Counted from the first letter of the stretch, positions 31,277 through 42,745 are shown. The stretch: 64,000 bases of DNA from Branchipolynoe longqiensis (GCA_030323885.1 CM059188.1:115905430-115969429); one strand, 5' to 3'. Notes: generated by a model from the sequence alone, not told the origin. Numbers and translations are program-made.

Positions 31277-31633
31277 TTAAAGTTGCATTGTCCGATGGTT
31301 TTGAATTTCCATATTTTTTCTGAGATAAATGTATTAGATCGATCACTAGTATCTACTTTACATTAGGTCAAAGTTACTTTTATTTTAAATGGTAAACTTT
31401 TTAGATATTTTGAGTGCAAACATGGAAAATTAGTTTCGGCAAGCTTGCCAAAACTCTGACACCATAGACTTATGCAGTAACAGGTTCTGTTAAATTGACT
31501 CAGTATTGCCTTCTATGCAGAAACAAATGCTTAATAAGTGCATCAGTATCCAAGTTAGATATGTAAAATCAAATCTAGATAATTGGTTTGGTTTTGAAAA
31601 TTTGATATTTCATCGGACTATATGCAGCTTTAA
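31277..31633. mobile_element. TTAA-family MITE, complete copy
   Basis: TTAA (31277-31280), element 31281-31629 with ends AGTTGCATTGTCCGATGG and its counterpart ending CTATATGCAGCT, TTAA (31630-31633). Confidence 0.75.
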
Positions 31634-31689
31634 TCTTCTGGTAGAGTGGTTGTAGAAGCTAGGGATGTCTTTACAACAATCAAAACGAT

Positions 31690-32130
31690 GAATCCTTGGG
31701 GTGGCCCCGAATTACTCCGGTCCAGCGGTAGCAGAGCATTCGTATCCAGTCAACAGCGGCAAGGGTTCAGGAGGAAGGGACGGGTAAAGGTGGGTCCAGC
31801 GGTTCCAGCAACAAGAACAAAGCGAGAGAAACGATAAGGTAAAGTGCCCCACCCAAGCAAAGAACTCCCTTGATCAAGGGGAGAAGTAAGCCCGGGAGAA
31901 GAAAAAAAGGGTAGAGTATAGGAAAGAGAAATGAGGACAGTTGAGTCAAAGGACTGTATCTATTTGCTCTATGGTGGCGAGCCAAAGACACAGACAGAGT
32001 AACAGTAGAAAGTGAAATGTTGTTGGGCTCCCCCTTTTGGAACTCTTTTCAGACATTATCAAGGAGAAACATGGCCAGCAGAGAGGAGATAGAGAGAGGT
32101 GTGGACGAAGTGCGGTCCAAATAGAAAGTG
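31690..32130 (-). repeat. Unclassified dispersed repeat, copy 1 (reverse of 52430-52910)
   Basis: Shares TTGATCAAGGGGAGAAGTAA, CAAATAGATACAGTCC-like and GTGGACGAAGTGCGGTCC motifs with the + strand copy at 52.4-52.9 kb. Neither has a convincing ORF; one end resembles a TPRT-type 3' UTR but this is a guess. Confidence 0.5.
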
Positions 32131-32159
32131 TACCGACGTCTGTTGGATACATACACCCA

Positions 32160-32486
32160 CCCCACCACACACCCCTACAACATATCACTAAATTCCGCAC
32201 ACCCGCACCAGACACACCAATATCCCCACCACACCCATACACCTCCACCACAAACCCCCTACACCTCCACCACAAACCCCCTACACCTCCACCACACACA
32301 CACCTACACCACACACACACCTACATTTCCAACAGACACACACCTACACCCCCACCATACCTACCTACGACCCCACCATACCCACCTACACCCCAACCAC
32401 ACACACCGTCAGCCCCCACCACACTCACCTACACCCCCTAGATAAAATATTCACCCCGTACTTCCAGTACAGGGGTGAACCCATAA
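32160..32486. repeat. CA/CC-rich tract ending in a small palindrome
   Basis: Repeats of CACCACA and CCCCCTACACCTCCACCA, then the palindrome CACCCCGTACTTCCAGTACA at 32453-32476. The same palindrome and a similar C-rich tract occur in mirror orientation at 34142-34320. Confidence 0.6.
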
Positions 32487-32564
32487 CGTAGTCTAAATTG
32501 TTTGTTTGTTGTTGTTTTACGTCTTAGCAACATCTAAGGTCATATCAGGACGGCGTAGTCTAAA
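32487..32564 (-). mobile_element. 56-bp 5'-truncated SINE-A with perfect 11-bp target-site duplication
   Basis: CGTAGTCTAAA at 32487-32497 is repeated at 32554-32564. Between them lies only the 3' end of SINE-A in - orientation (GTTT/GTT repeats, then TTTTACGTCTTAGCAACATC to TCAGGACGG). Confidence 0.85.
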
Positions 32565-32589
32565 TACTGGCGAAAATAGTTTTAGTATG

Positions 32590-32702
32590 GAACAGGCTTG
32601 AATTATTCACAGTCTATCAGAACAGCACAACATCGGGACAAGTGGAGAACCATTGCATCCAACCCTCGACTAGAGGATGGAACTATTGATTGATTGATGG
32701 AA
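32590..32702 (+). mobile_element. LINE 3'-end fragment
   Basis: Same sequence as the 3' end of the LINE at 40444-40932, in the opposite orientation (ACAAGTGGAGAACCATTGCA, TCGACTAGAGGATGGAACTA), finishing with TTGATTGATTGATGG. Confidence 0.75.
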
Positions 32703-32757
32703 CAGGAAGTAGAAATTCTCATTCCAGGATCAAATGGCAACATATATCGGCGCAGAC

Positions 32758-33926
32758 CCAGATAGCACACAGCCGTCGGCCCGACGTCGGCTATTGGTCG
32801 CACCGTCGCCACCGACTTTCCACCGTCGGGCCACCGTCGGGCCGACGGTGGTGTTCCGACGTTGGGTTTCAATCCCTTTCCACTTTTGAGCCACCGTCGG
32901 TCCACTGTCGGGCTGATGGCGGTGGTTCCCCGCTGGTCTCCATTGATTTTCCACATTTGGTCCACCGTCGAGCCACCGTCGGGCCGACGGTGGTGTTCCG
33001 ACATTGGGTTTCAATCCCTTTCCACTTTTGAGCCACCGTCGGGCCGATGGCGCTGGTTCGCCGCTGGTCTCCATTGTTTTTCCACATTTGGTCCACCGTC
33101 GAGCCACCATCGGGCCGATGGTGGTGTTCCGATGTTGAGTGTCAATCCCTTTCCACTTTTGAGCCACCGTCGAGCCACCATCGGGCCGACGGTGGTGATC
33201 CGCGCATGCGCAGTTCTTTAAATTTGGTTTCCGGCTCGATTCGCCAGTGGAACATGTGCGATCGTTGAGCAGCGTTCTTTTTCAACAAATAACTCCAGAA
33301 ATCGCAGGAATTTTAAGGAATTATTTAACAGGTTTGTTTATTAATATGTTTAGATTATTTTGTAAAAGTTTTGTAATTTATTATGACGTATTAATGGAAT
33401 TATTCGTGTTAATACGATTTGAATTATCGGGTACGGTTTGTTGATGGTTCGACCGCCACCGGAACACGTGCGATCGTTGAGCAGCGTTCTTTTTCTACAA
33501 ATAACTCCAAAAATCAGAGGAATTTTAAGGAATTATTTAACAGGTTTGTTTATTAATATGTTTAGATTATTTTGTAAAGGTTTTGTAATTTATTAGGATG
33601 TATTAATGCAATTATTCGTGTTAATACGATTTGAATTACCCTGTACGGAATGTTGACGAAGAACCGCCATCTTGGTTTTTTCCGAGAAGACACTGTCACA
33701 ATAGTGTCAATACACTGTCACAATAGTTGCAAAATATTAGTTTTTTTCGGGCCGACGTTTTGTCGCCGTCGGCTCGTCAGCGGTTTCCGCCGTCGGGCGA
33801 CGGCGGTAGCCGCCGTCGAGTCAACGGCGGGAGGTTTGACAAAACAACCTCGGCCCAACGGCGGTTTCCACCATCAGGCCGACTGAGCGGCCGCCGTCGG
33901 GCTGATGGCTGTGTGCTATCTGGGGA
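32758..33926. mobile_element. MITE with CCCAGATAGCACACAGCC ends and internal tandem repeats
   Basis: Left end CCCAGATAGCACACAGCCGT, right end the inverse of CCCAGATAGCACACAGCCAT. 32820-33200 holds about three tandem units of roughly 125 bp (CCACCGTCGGGCCGACGGTG, then CAATCCCTTTCCACTTTTGA). 33255-33440 and 33465-33640 are a second direct repeat pair (GTGCGATCGTTGAGCAGCGT). The repeat-derived reading frames are not taken as genes. Confidence 0.7.
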
Positions 33927-34141
33927 GTTGGTGAAATGAGAGAGAATGCAAAATGACAAGATGGCGGCGATAAAACGCCGTTGTTTTCACTTTTAAATTG
34001 CATTAAATTATGTTTTATTATACTTGCCAACTCAAAAGTAGCGGGTAAATATGAAGATGTACATAAAGAATATATTGTGCTTCTTAAATTAAGAATTTAC
34101 TAGCTCAATTAATTTCCCCAGCATGTCAAAATCCTTCGCCT

Positions 34142-34330
34142 GTTTTTCTAATGGGTTGGTTTTCACCCCTGTACTAGAAGTACGGGGTGAATCTTTTATC
34201 CACTACAACCCCACCACATCCCTAAGACCCCACCACATACCTACACTCCCACCTACACTCCCACCACATCCGAAGACCCCACCACATACACCCACCACAT
34301 ACCTACGCCCCCACCACACCATGACCATGT
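34142..34330. repeat. Palindrome plus C-rich tract, mirror of 32160-32486
   Basis: TTCACCCCTGTACTAGAAGT at 34153 is the reverse complement of the palindrome at 32453, followed by CCCCACCACAT repeats. 33927-34141 is AT-rich and unassigned. Confidence 0.55.
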
Positions 34331-34378
34331 GTCCTTTTTCTCCGCTCCTCCTTTTATAGGTCGATTAACCACTAATAT

Positions 34379-34962
34379 ATACCCCAGTCACACGAGGCCT
34401 GCATTCGGTTACAATCGATTTGTGACGTCAATACATCCTCCTTACGACTGCCTTACATCCTCCTTATGCGCTGGCGCCACGTGTTCATCGACCTCCCGGC
34501 GACCATTTCGGAAATTTTGGTCGTAAGGAGGATGCAGCTGTTGCACTTGCAAGCTCCTTGCGACCAGTGCGGTTGCTACCTGGCACTGCCAGGTCGCCGA
34601 CCTATTAGTCGCCGACCGCTCGCGACCTAGTGCCAACCTGGTAGCGCCAACACATGCAATGCCGTGCTCATCGTGTGGTTAGCGCCAGGTCATGATCGGC
34701 CGGCGCCAGGTCACGAGCAGTCAGCGCTAGGACATGAGCGGATGACAAAAACCAAAATGAGACCCAGCTTCTACACTGACAAAGCAGTTGCTGACCTGTC
34801 ACTTGGTCACCAACCTGGCGCCGACTGCACTTGCCGACTGGTCACCGAACTGGCACCGACCGCATTTTTGAATCAATGTATCAAGTGGGACACTGGGAGG
34901 TTGGCGTCCTTTTGGTCGTAAGGAGGTCACAGGCAGATGCTGGCTCTTGTGTGACTGGGGTA
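34379..34962. mobile_element. MITE with ACCCCAGTCACAC ends
   Basis: Left TATACCCCAGTCACACGAG, right CTTGTGTGACTGGGGTATA. TA lies on both sides. The interior has TCCTCCTTACGAC in both orientations near the ends and GCGCCAGGTCA-like repeats. About 580 bp, no gene. Confidence 0.7.
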
Positions 34963-35631
34963 TACCTACTTGGTTTACACCTCTCCAACTTGAATTATTG
35001 ACGCCAGTTACTTTATTTAGGTCAGATTTTGATCGAAACATTGACCTAGTTTAATTCGGACAGGAAAGCCAGAGAGCGATGTCAGTTTTGGGAAATGGAG
35101 GTTTTATTCACATAACACTCTTATACAATCTTAGTCAATTTTAGGGTAGTTTTAGGTCATAGTTAGTTAATTCATTCAGGCAACCTCCTACGTCTCTGCA
35201 GAGGGCAGCGCGGGTCACGGGTTCGAAGCCACCGAGGCGGAGCCCCGAGCCGAGCCTATATAAAAAGGAGGGTGGGTGGGTGTGGTCAAGCAAACGTTAC
35301 AGGTTGGGGGAACCGGGCCGAGTGCCCGAGTGGCGGGGCAGAGGCGTCCATCTAAGTGTGGGGAGTAGAGGCCAGGGGTCAGCACTGGCTGTCCCGCCGA
35401 ATTAACCACAATTTGAAATTATGCGCAAATTCGGGCAGGAAAGCCAGAGAGCGATGTCAGTTTTGGGAAATGGAGGTTTTATTCACATAACACTCTTACA
35501 CAATCTTAGTCAATTTTAGGGTAGTTTTAGGTCATAGTTAGTTAATTCATTCAGGCAACCTCCTACATCTCTGCAGAGGGCAGCGCGGGTCACGGGTTCG
35601 AAGCCACCGAAGAGGAGCCCTGAGCCGAGCC

Positions 35632-38600
35632 AAACACAAAGCCAGGGCTCGGGGGCGACCGAGGTTACCCAGGGAGGTAATAGGAGTGAATCGCGTCCGA
35701 CTCCCAACTTTGAAGCTAATTAGTGCCCTGAGGCCCATCTCACGGGTTGTGCACGTCCAGAGCGCCCCCTGCGAGATCGTGCCGTATGAACTGGCCCCGG
35801 GACAGCCGCACCCTCCAGGGCTTCCCTGAGCAGCATGATACCCCTCCGCAGGGTCAGTAGGATGTCAGAGTGCTGATGACCTCAGGGGTGCCCGAGGGCA
35901 CCCGCATGACAACCCAGGCCCTACACTACAGCGCCAGGCCCGGTCTGGTGCAGCGGAGAGCTGGGTGTCGCCGGTACAACACGGGGGTTGCCCGTGCTCC
36001 TGTTCACTCATGTTGACGTGGGTGAGATTGTGGTCGTGGGTGATGCGCGTGGCGTCATGGACATGGGTGATGTTGTTGGCGTCATTTTGGCTTGGGTGAC
36101 GTGGGTGACCTTTTGAATGTGGGTGACCTTTTGAACATGGGTGATATCACCGACGAGAGTGAAGCGGGTGGCGTCATGGACATGGGTGATGTCGTTGGCG
36201 TCGCTTTGGTTGGGTGACAAGGGTAACCTTTTTGAACAGGGTGACATCACCGACATGAGTGATGCGGGTGGGTGACGTGGGTGACATTTTGAATATGGGT
36301 GACATCACCGACGAGGGTGATGCGGGTGGCGTCATGGACATGGGTGGTGTCAGCATCATTTTGGCTTGGGTGATGTGGGTGACCTTTTGAACGTGGGTGA
36401 CATCACCGACGAGAGTGATGCGGGTGGCGTCATGGACATGGGTGTCGTCGTTGGCACTGTTTTTTTGGCTTGGGTGACATGGGTGACATGGGTGACCTTG
36501 TGGACGTGGGTGACATCCTTGCCGAGAGTGATGTGGGTGGCGTCATGGACATCACGTCTTTTTGGGCATAGGTGTTGCCATGGACGTGGGTTACATCGTG
36601 GTCGCAGTGACCTCATAGACATGAGTGACGCACGTGACTTCGGCGTGGAGACCTCGCGGATGTTGCAGTATTCATGCAGGACTAGGGCGACGTGACTGTT
36701 ACATCACGCAGTAATACCTGGGCGAGTGTCGACAGTAGTATGGTCACTGGCTTGTTTGATGTGGTTGACGTGGTTGATGTTTCTATGATGCGATATCAGT
36801 GTCAGTGTTCACACAGAATCACATCCCTGATGTTTATGGACTCAGTGTCAGTATGTGTGTTGGCCTAGCAGACAACAAGTTGTTCATCCTACAGAGGCGG
36901 CACATGGCTGATATTTATGGACTCAGTGTCAGTATGTGCGTTGGCCTAGCGGACATCAAGTCATGATGATGACACAGGTACCCAATCACCGCTGCCTAAA
37001 CAAATCTCAGATCACCGATGTTTGCACAGATTTTCTCAATCATGAACGTTTACACAGCAGAAGGCTAGCTCCCCGCGCCGGTGGCCTGTGCCCACTCAAG
37101 GCCCCGTGTTGGGCCCCAGGAACTAGCTTCAACAGCAGGTGGGGGTATCCCCGCAGAAGTGGCGCAATGGGTGGGGTTTCCCCATGCAGGGGATCCTTGG
37201 GCACAATGCCCATGTAAAGGACAGGCGTTGGACCTCGGGACCAGCTTCAGCAGCGGTTGGGAGTATCCCCGCGGAAGTGACGCCACGTGCGGGGTCTCCC
37301 CTGCAGGGTAATCCTTACATACGGCAGGCAGCCGAGTAGCGGGAGGCCAGGTGGCTTCGCTGTCCCAGGATGGCATGGGAGGGGCGCCCCAAGGCACCAC
37401 AGGCGCGCAGCCAGCCGGAGCTGCCCACCCTGCTCGGTAACAATGCGCACATTAAACACAGAGTTGTCGCTGATGTTTATGTTAGTGATGCTTCCTTAAG
37501 TGTATGTTGCAGGGAGAGTCAGCGTCAGTGGGGCATCACCTCTGTGATTTGTCGGGGCGACTTGGCCATAGCGCAACAGGCATTATTCACCAAGGGTTAC
37601 AGATTTGTATGCACTAGGATAGTTGTGTGATGCTGCTCATTCCAACGGCCCAGCAGAGATAAAGTCACCACTGTTTAGGACTGACATCAAATTGCTAGTG
37701 CTTACAGCATCCGCATCAGTATGTGTGCGGGCCTCACCTCTGTCAACTGTGGGTGATGGTGTGATGTAACTTGGGCCGTTGGCCTAACAGATATTAAATC
37801 GCCGATGTTTATGTTTTCAGTTTCAGCAATATTAGCACTGTGCCCGCTGTCAGCGTGCGCAGGTCACTCACATTGAGTCCGGGGGTGGAGGAGGTGTCAG
37901 TCAGTGTTGTCGGAAGGAGGGTTACTGGCTGGTGGGTAGCTGCTGGCTTTGGTCTAACCATGCACTTCCTCCTTGGTGGAAACCGTTTTCATGACATTTG
38001 CGCAGGTTCCAGGTCGCTCGGCCAAACAGTAGGGAGTGAGCCGGCACCTGATGTGTGTCACATCCATGGGAGTTAGGTATAACAACTTGGAAGCCAATGG
38101 AATCCATCTAGGTTTATTTTGACACGTGCTTAACACTGAGCGCCGCACACATGCCGACTTTCGCGATAGCCAATCAACGTGTCACAACAAATTATCGTTA
38201 CGTGTGTGGCAGGGCTGACCACGCCACACTGCCATCTACTGCCTCCGTTATGTTCGATTCAAAAAGAAGGCAAACACATTCGATAGCCAGCACTCTCCGA
38301 TAAAGACCTTATTACGCAGAGAAACTGAAAAATGACTCGCAGAAAAATGTCTGAACCGATGCTAATTACAGTGCCATTTTACATTTGTAGCTAGCGTTAA
38401 AGTTGGATAGTCTGATGGTTCCAAGTCTGTCATTCACTTGAGTTAACTTATTTTAAATGGCTAACTTTTGAGACATCCGAAGCGCAAACACGACAGGGTT
38501 CCTTTCCCCGTTGATAGCTCCTGGGAATTACTGAGTTGGGTGTGGGCAAGACTAACAGACCATTTATGACAATGGCTTTAATCGTATTGATTGACGCTAT

Positions 38601-38870
38601 TCTGGTGGTCATTACATTGATTCCAGTTCGCAACAATTACCAAATCCTGCCAGCACTCTATACATTCGCCAATTCATTTCTGACTTATTACAGTGCCACT
38701 GCATTGTGAGCAGACAAGCAAGTCTCTGAAAGCCTCTTTTTTATCACACGCAAATAAGATGTAAATTTCTCACTTGGCTTTCCGTTAGCCAGCACACAGG
38801 CACACAAACCACACACTGGCACATACAGACACACAAGTAAAGGCACACTCACACACACACACAACTGCCG
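35632..38870. repeat. SDR element B interior: minisatellite and unique-looking filler
   Basis: 36015-36630 is the GTGACATGGGTGAC minisatellite. 36800-36960 has a duplicated ATTTATGGACTCAGTGTCAG segment. 37060-37320 has a repeated CAGCAG(G/C)NNGGG(G/A)GTATCCCCGC segment. 38398-38510 is a partial TTAA-family MITE (GTTAAAGTTGGATAGTCTGA). The rest is unassigned. Confidence 0.5.
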
Positions 38871-39473
38871 GTGTCAGCGTCTCATTTCCCTCACGTCTCA
38901 TTTCCCAAATATCGCTTCTGCGCATGCGCGGATTCGAGTGACGAATGCAAACTGCAGCTTGTCAGAGTCATTTCCCACAAATCTCATTTCCCAAATATCG
39001 CTGAGGGGGAGGGCGGTACTTTGGTTGGCTTTCTGACTTTAAACCCAAGAATACTGGAGGAAACGTGTACAACAATATTCTCTACGAGTTTGAGAATATT
39101 GGTGAATATATTAAAGAAGTTATTGGCGAACAAACGATTCGGTGACATCGCCGTGTTTACTTCTGGTCGCTTGCTCGACCTGATTATCACTATTTGTTTT
39201 TTAGCGGTTATTCTTATGAGTTTAAACCCAAGAATACAGGAGAATATGTATTGCTTGTGGAGAACAATATTCTATGAATTTTAGAATATTGACGCATATA
39301 TTAAAGAATTTATTGGAGTTAAACAGGAGGATACGTATTTCTTGATTGTGTCAATACCCAAACCAGACTGGCTCATTTTTGACGCATGCGCAGACGACGC
39401 TGTTGGATTCGACGCATGCGCAGAAGCGATATTTGGGAAATGAGACGTGAGGGAAATGAGACGCTGACACGGG
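38871..39473. mobile_element. MITE with about 58-bp inverted repeats, inside SDR element B
   Basis: Left GTGTCAGCGTCTCATTTCCC and onward to CTTCTGCGCATGCG; right arm 39412-39473 is its inverse. It interrupts the interior of element B. The inner part holds CCAAGAATACTGGAGG and CCAAGAATACAGGAG, inverted relatives of the element A subrepeat. Confidence 0.65.
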
Positions 39474-40089
39474 CAACTGTCTAACACAAGCTCTGCAAAA
39501 ACTTGTTGACTGTCTCTAGTCCTCCCGTGTGGTGTAGTTGCCTCGGGTGGTGGTCATGGCGGTCAACAACGCCGTATAACCACGCATGTTTAATTCATAA
39601 AATATACTTGTTTAACTCGAAACACCAGTGCACGCATAAGTTATTCGTTTGATGAGCTTGTAAGGACCAAATCGCCCAAGAATTCGTATCCTCCAGCATT
39701 CTTGGGTTTCAACACGATAATGATGCTAAATACAATAGCGATCATCGGTGTATTTGGGCGATAATTAGTCGTACGGGGCACCTGAGTGATAATCAGTGTA
39801 CTTGGATGGTAATCCTGTGTTAGGTTCTCCGTTTGTGCGGGTTATCCTAGTAGATCCATCTTATATTCAGCTGATGTCTACTGATGATGGATGATAATTA
39901 CTTCAATCATCGTGTGTATCCGTACACTGTCTATCCCTTTCAAGCAAACGTTACAGGTTGGGGGAACCGAGCCGAGTGGCGGGGCAGAGGCGTCCCTCTA
40001 ATTAAGTGTGGGGAGTAGAGGCCAGGGGTCAGCACTGGCTTTCCCACCTAATTAACCACAATTTGAAATTATGCGCAAATTCATTAATG

Positions 40090-40443
40090 CTAATCCACGT
40101 GACGCCATTCAAATTGTCCGTTCAAGGTTAACATTTCATACTTGTAAGTTGTATAATAACCTTCTCGTAGCACGGTGCATTGCTTTATTTCATTGTGTGA
40201 ATGTACTGATTCTTCGTAAGGCCAAATAAAGAAAAAGTTGTATTCGTCCCCGCCCGTGCCTGAAAAATATGCGAGTTCAGCATTGACCGCGCGCATGTGC
40301 GAGGTCAACTTCCAGTCGTCGCTGTCGGGATAAACAAAGACACGTTTTGCATTGCACCTATGGCCGTGAGCAATCTTCTTACAGAAAAAGTTAAATATCC
40401 CTAAAGCCACACCACCTAGAAACAAATCGCTTGGTACACATAT
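40090..40443 (-). repeat. Satellite-related sequence left of the LINE
   Basis: Contains TGAGCAATCTTCTTACAGAA, AAATATCCCTAAAGCCACAC and CTTGGTACACATAT as in the 200-bp satellite. The satellite sequence resumes after the LINE at 40933. The 118-codon reading frame here is not supported as a gene. Confidence 0.6.
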
Positions 40444-40941
40444 CAATCAATCAATCAATAGTTCCATCCTCTAGTCGAGGGTTGGATGCAATGGTTCTCC
40501 ACTTGTCCCGATGTTGTGCTGTTCTGATAGACTGTGAATAATTCAAGCCTGTCCACTGTGAAATATTTGTAAACCATGATGTTCTTGGTCTCCCTCTCCC
40601 TCTGCTGCCATTCACCTTCCCTTCCAACAATGTACGGTATATTGAACTCTGACGAATGATGTGGCCAAAATAAATAAGTTTCTTTGTCTGTATAGTGGCA
40701 AACAAGCTTTTCTTATTTTTAATTTTTCTGAGAACTTCTTTGTTGGTGATCTTCTTTGTCCATGATATTTTCATCATCCTTCGATAAGTCCACATCTCAA
40801 ATGCTGCTAAACGTTTGTACATTTTCTTAGAGATTGTCCATGTCTCTGCCCCATACATTAGAGTAGACCACACATAACACTGAAGAATACGCTTCCTTGT
40901 TTGTATTAATATCTTACTTGATGTTAACACTCTACACATAT
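40435..40941 (-). mobile_element. LINE 3' end, 5'-truncated, with 9-bp target-site duplication
   Basis: TACACATAT flanks the insertion on both sides (40435-40443, 40933-40941). The insert (40444-40932) reads on the - strand as a truncated RT C-terminus and ends in a (TTGA)n-type tail, as in target-primed reverse transcription. It sits inside a satellite unit. Confidence 0.85.
40451..40939 (-). pseudogene. C-terminal fragment of a non-LTR reverse transcriptase ORF
   Basis: The open frame includes CYVWSTLMYGAETWTI, MWTYRRMMKISWTKK, LIYFGHIIRQ and GSRGRGRPRTSW, the standard thumb and C-terminal region of RTE/BovB-like or related LINEs. Only the last 150 or so codons exist; the 5' part was never inserted. 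The start codon given by the frame lies in flanking satellite DNA and has no meaning. Clade assignment is uncertain. Confidence 0.8.
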
Positions 40942-40974
40942 AGAAAACATGTTTACCAAGAAGGTTATATTAAA

Positions 40975-41375
40975 GCGGGGAGCTATTTGTCGCCGGGATA
41001 ACAAACGAACTCTGAATAGTTCAGATGTGTGCCACAGGGGTGATGCATGCTTAGTACTGAACCTTTCCACTTGGTGGTGCACAAGAGAGTGACCTAGATT
41101 GTTGCGCTGGGTGAGTGGAGAGAAGGGAGGGTAATACTGAGGTATTTTCAATCTTCTTTAGAGTAGTGCAATGAGGAAATATATTTGTGTAATGTAAAAT
41201 ATATGTTATTACAATTACATTGCATAATTCAATGAGAAACAGATATAGATGAAAAACTTTTTTTTTTGTTGAATGTAAAAAACATTCTGCACATTACAAG
41301 TCCAACACTCTAACCACTAGACAACAGAGACCACACATGGTTAGTGCTCTCAGTTCAGGCTATTTGTGTATAGGA
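40975..41375. mobile_element. SINE-C-type repeat, copy 2
   Basis: Parallel to 7430-7870 (CTTAGTACTGAACCTTTCCA, GGGTGAGTGGAGAGAAGGGA). It ends with a - strand tRNA-like head (GGTCTCTGTTGTCTAGTGGT). Confidence 0.6.
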
Positions 41376-41394
41376 TGTCACTAAAGCCGTGTTT

Positions 41395-41937
41395 ACACGG
41401 GGAATTGTGAAACGATCTAGACCAATCGATTCATATGAAGCGATGTAGTGGTGCGTTTACACGAGCGAGTTGGAAAGTGTGTCGGCGCCGGGAATCAGCA
41501 GGCGCCTGTAGCCGGAAAGCACTGCTTATTTGTTTAGTTTACACACGTCGATTCGACTCCGATGGAGCTGCTACCTTAATATCGCTTGGAATTTAAGGTT
41601 AATTTAATTAAATTTCATTATTTGAGGATGTAATTCTGTTAAATATGATCGCATTTAATAGATTTCGGCCTAATTGGGCCCTAACACTGCCGGGTACAAG
41701 CGATTAGTTACTGCTCTGCCTGTTGCTGGCAAGCCATACTATTTTATACTATCGCCGCCCGGGAACCAGCTGAATCGCTTCAAATAAACCACCTCCCTAG
41801 GTGGTATAGATGAGGCGTTTCATATGAAGCGATTAAGCCCTAAAACGCCACAGCCTCGCGTCTACACGGGAAATGTGAATCGATCTAGGCAAATGGATTT
41901 ATATGAGGCGTTTTAAATGGCCGGTGTAAACACGGCT
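41395..41937. mobile_element. Family G MITE, copy 2
   Basis: Starts AGCCGTGTTTACACGGGGA and ends CGGTGTAAACACGGCT. It contains the ATTTAAGGTTAATTTAAT module. The reversed interior matches copy 1. Confidence 0.7.
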
Positions 41938-41944
41938 ATATACA

Positions 41945-42450
41945 AGGGATGGTCAAAACACCCGTCGCCTCGCCGTTGCTTCTGCGCATGCACGGATTGC
42001 GCATCAACTCGGGTCACCCGAGTCACTTATTGGCGCATGCGCACATCCTACAAACTCGGGTCGAATAATCGAATACGCTTCTCCGCGCTCGGGTGGACAA
42101 TTTTTTTTTTTTTTAATAACCGATAAAACTACAGCAAAATAGAATTTAAAGTATTTTATGATGGCCTAGTTTACCTCTATTTCCATTTAATTAATCTAAG
42201 TTATTCTTTTTTTGCACATGGGCATGTCCTAATTTCGCGAGAACGCATGCGCGGATTTTCGGCGAGCACTGCTATTTGTTTTGTTTACGCTTGGCGATTC
42301 GACGCCGATCTAGCTGCTACGTTAATATCGCTTGGAATTTAAGGTTAATTTAATTAAATTTCATTATTTGACTATCTAATTCTGTTAAATATGATCGCAT
42401 TCAATAGATTTCGGCCTAATCGGTCCCTAACACTGAGCTTGTAGCCGGCG
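41945..42450. repeat. Partial GCGCATGCG MITE plus a G-family module
   Basis: 41955-42250 matches 47470-47710 in reverse (TCGAATAATCGAATACGC, a T run, CCATTTAATTAATCTAAG). 42270-42425 repeats the ATTTAAGGTTAATTTAAT to GATTTCGGCCTAAT module. Confidence 0.6.
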
Positions 42451-42514
42451 AGGCCAAGGGTGTTTTGACCAATCTTGTATATGTGACGTCCTATACACAA
42501 ATAGCTTGAACTGA

Positions 42515-42745
42515 GAGTATCAATTATGTGTGGTCTCTGTGGCCTAGTGGTTAGAGTGTTGGACTTGTAATCTGAAGTTGTTTGCATGTGTGGGTTCAAA
42601 CCCCATGCACAGTTGAAACTTTTTTACATTCATCAACAAAAAAACGTTTTTCATCTATATCTGTTTCTCATTGAATTATGTAATGTAATTGTACTAACAT
42701 ATATTTTACATTACACAAATATATTTCCTGATTGAACTACTCTAG
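42515..42745 (+). mobile_element. SINE-C, + strand copy with tRNA-like head
   Basis: Head GGTCTCTGTGGCCTAGTGGT, B-box-like GTGGGTTCAAACCCCATG, then the tail with TTTCTCATTGAATTATGTAA found inverted at 41.2 kb. The anticodon-loop region reads GGACTTGTAATC, as in tRNA-Thr, but no acceptor stem forms. Confidence 0.65.

Larger units (their letters stand above)
35054..40080 (-). mobile_element. SDR element B: second copy with split direct repeats
   Basis: Same order as element A: X 35054-35256 (203 bp), spacer of about 29 bp, Y 35286-35428, X 35429-35631 (203 bp), a 4.3-kb interior, Y 39940-40080 (a few small indels). Flanks differ from those of element A, so it is a separate insertion and not part of a segmental duplication. 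The interior shares 35632-35960, a shorter GTGACATGGGTGAC minisatellite, and 37982-38062 with element A. No RT or recombinase was recognised. Confidence 0.65.

Noticed and set aside
32603..33221. Several overlapping 100-145 codon reading frames
   Set aside because: They cover the tandem repeats of a MITE on both strands; no frame is favoured.
40090..40446. 118-codon reading frame on the - strand
   Set aside because: It lies in satellite-related DNA, has no recognised domain and is truncated at a LINE target site.
42522..42605. tRNA-Thr-like sequence
   Set aside because: The acceptor stem does not form and the sequence recurs as a SINE head at 7.8 and 41.3 kb.
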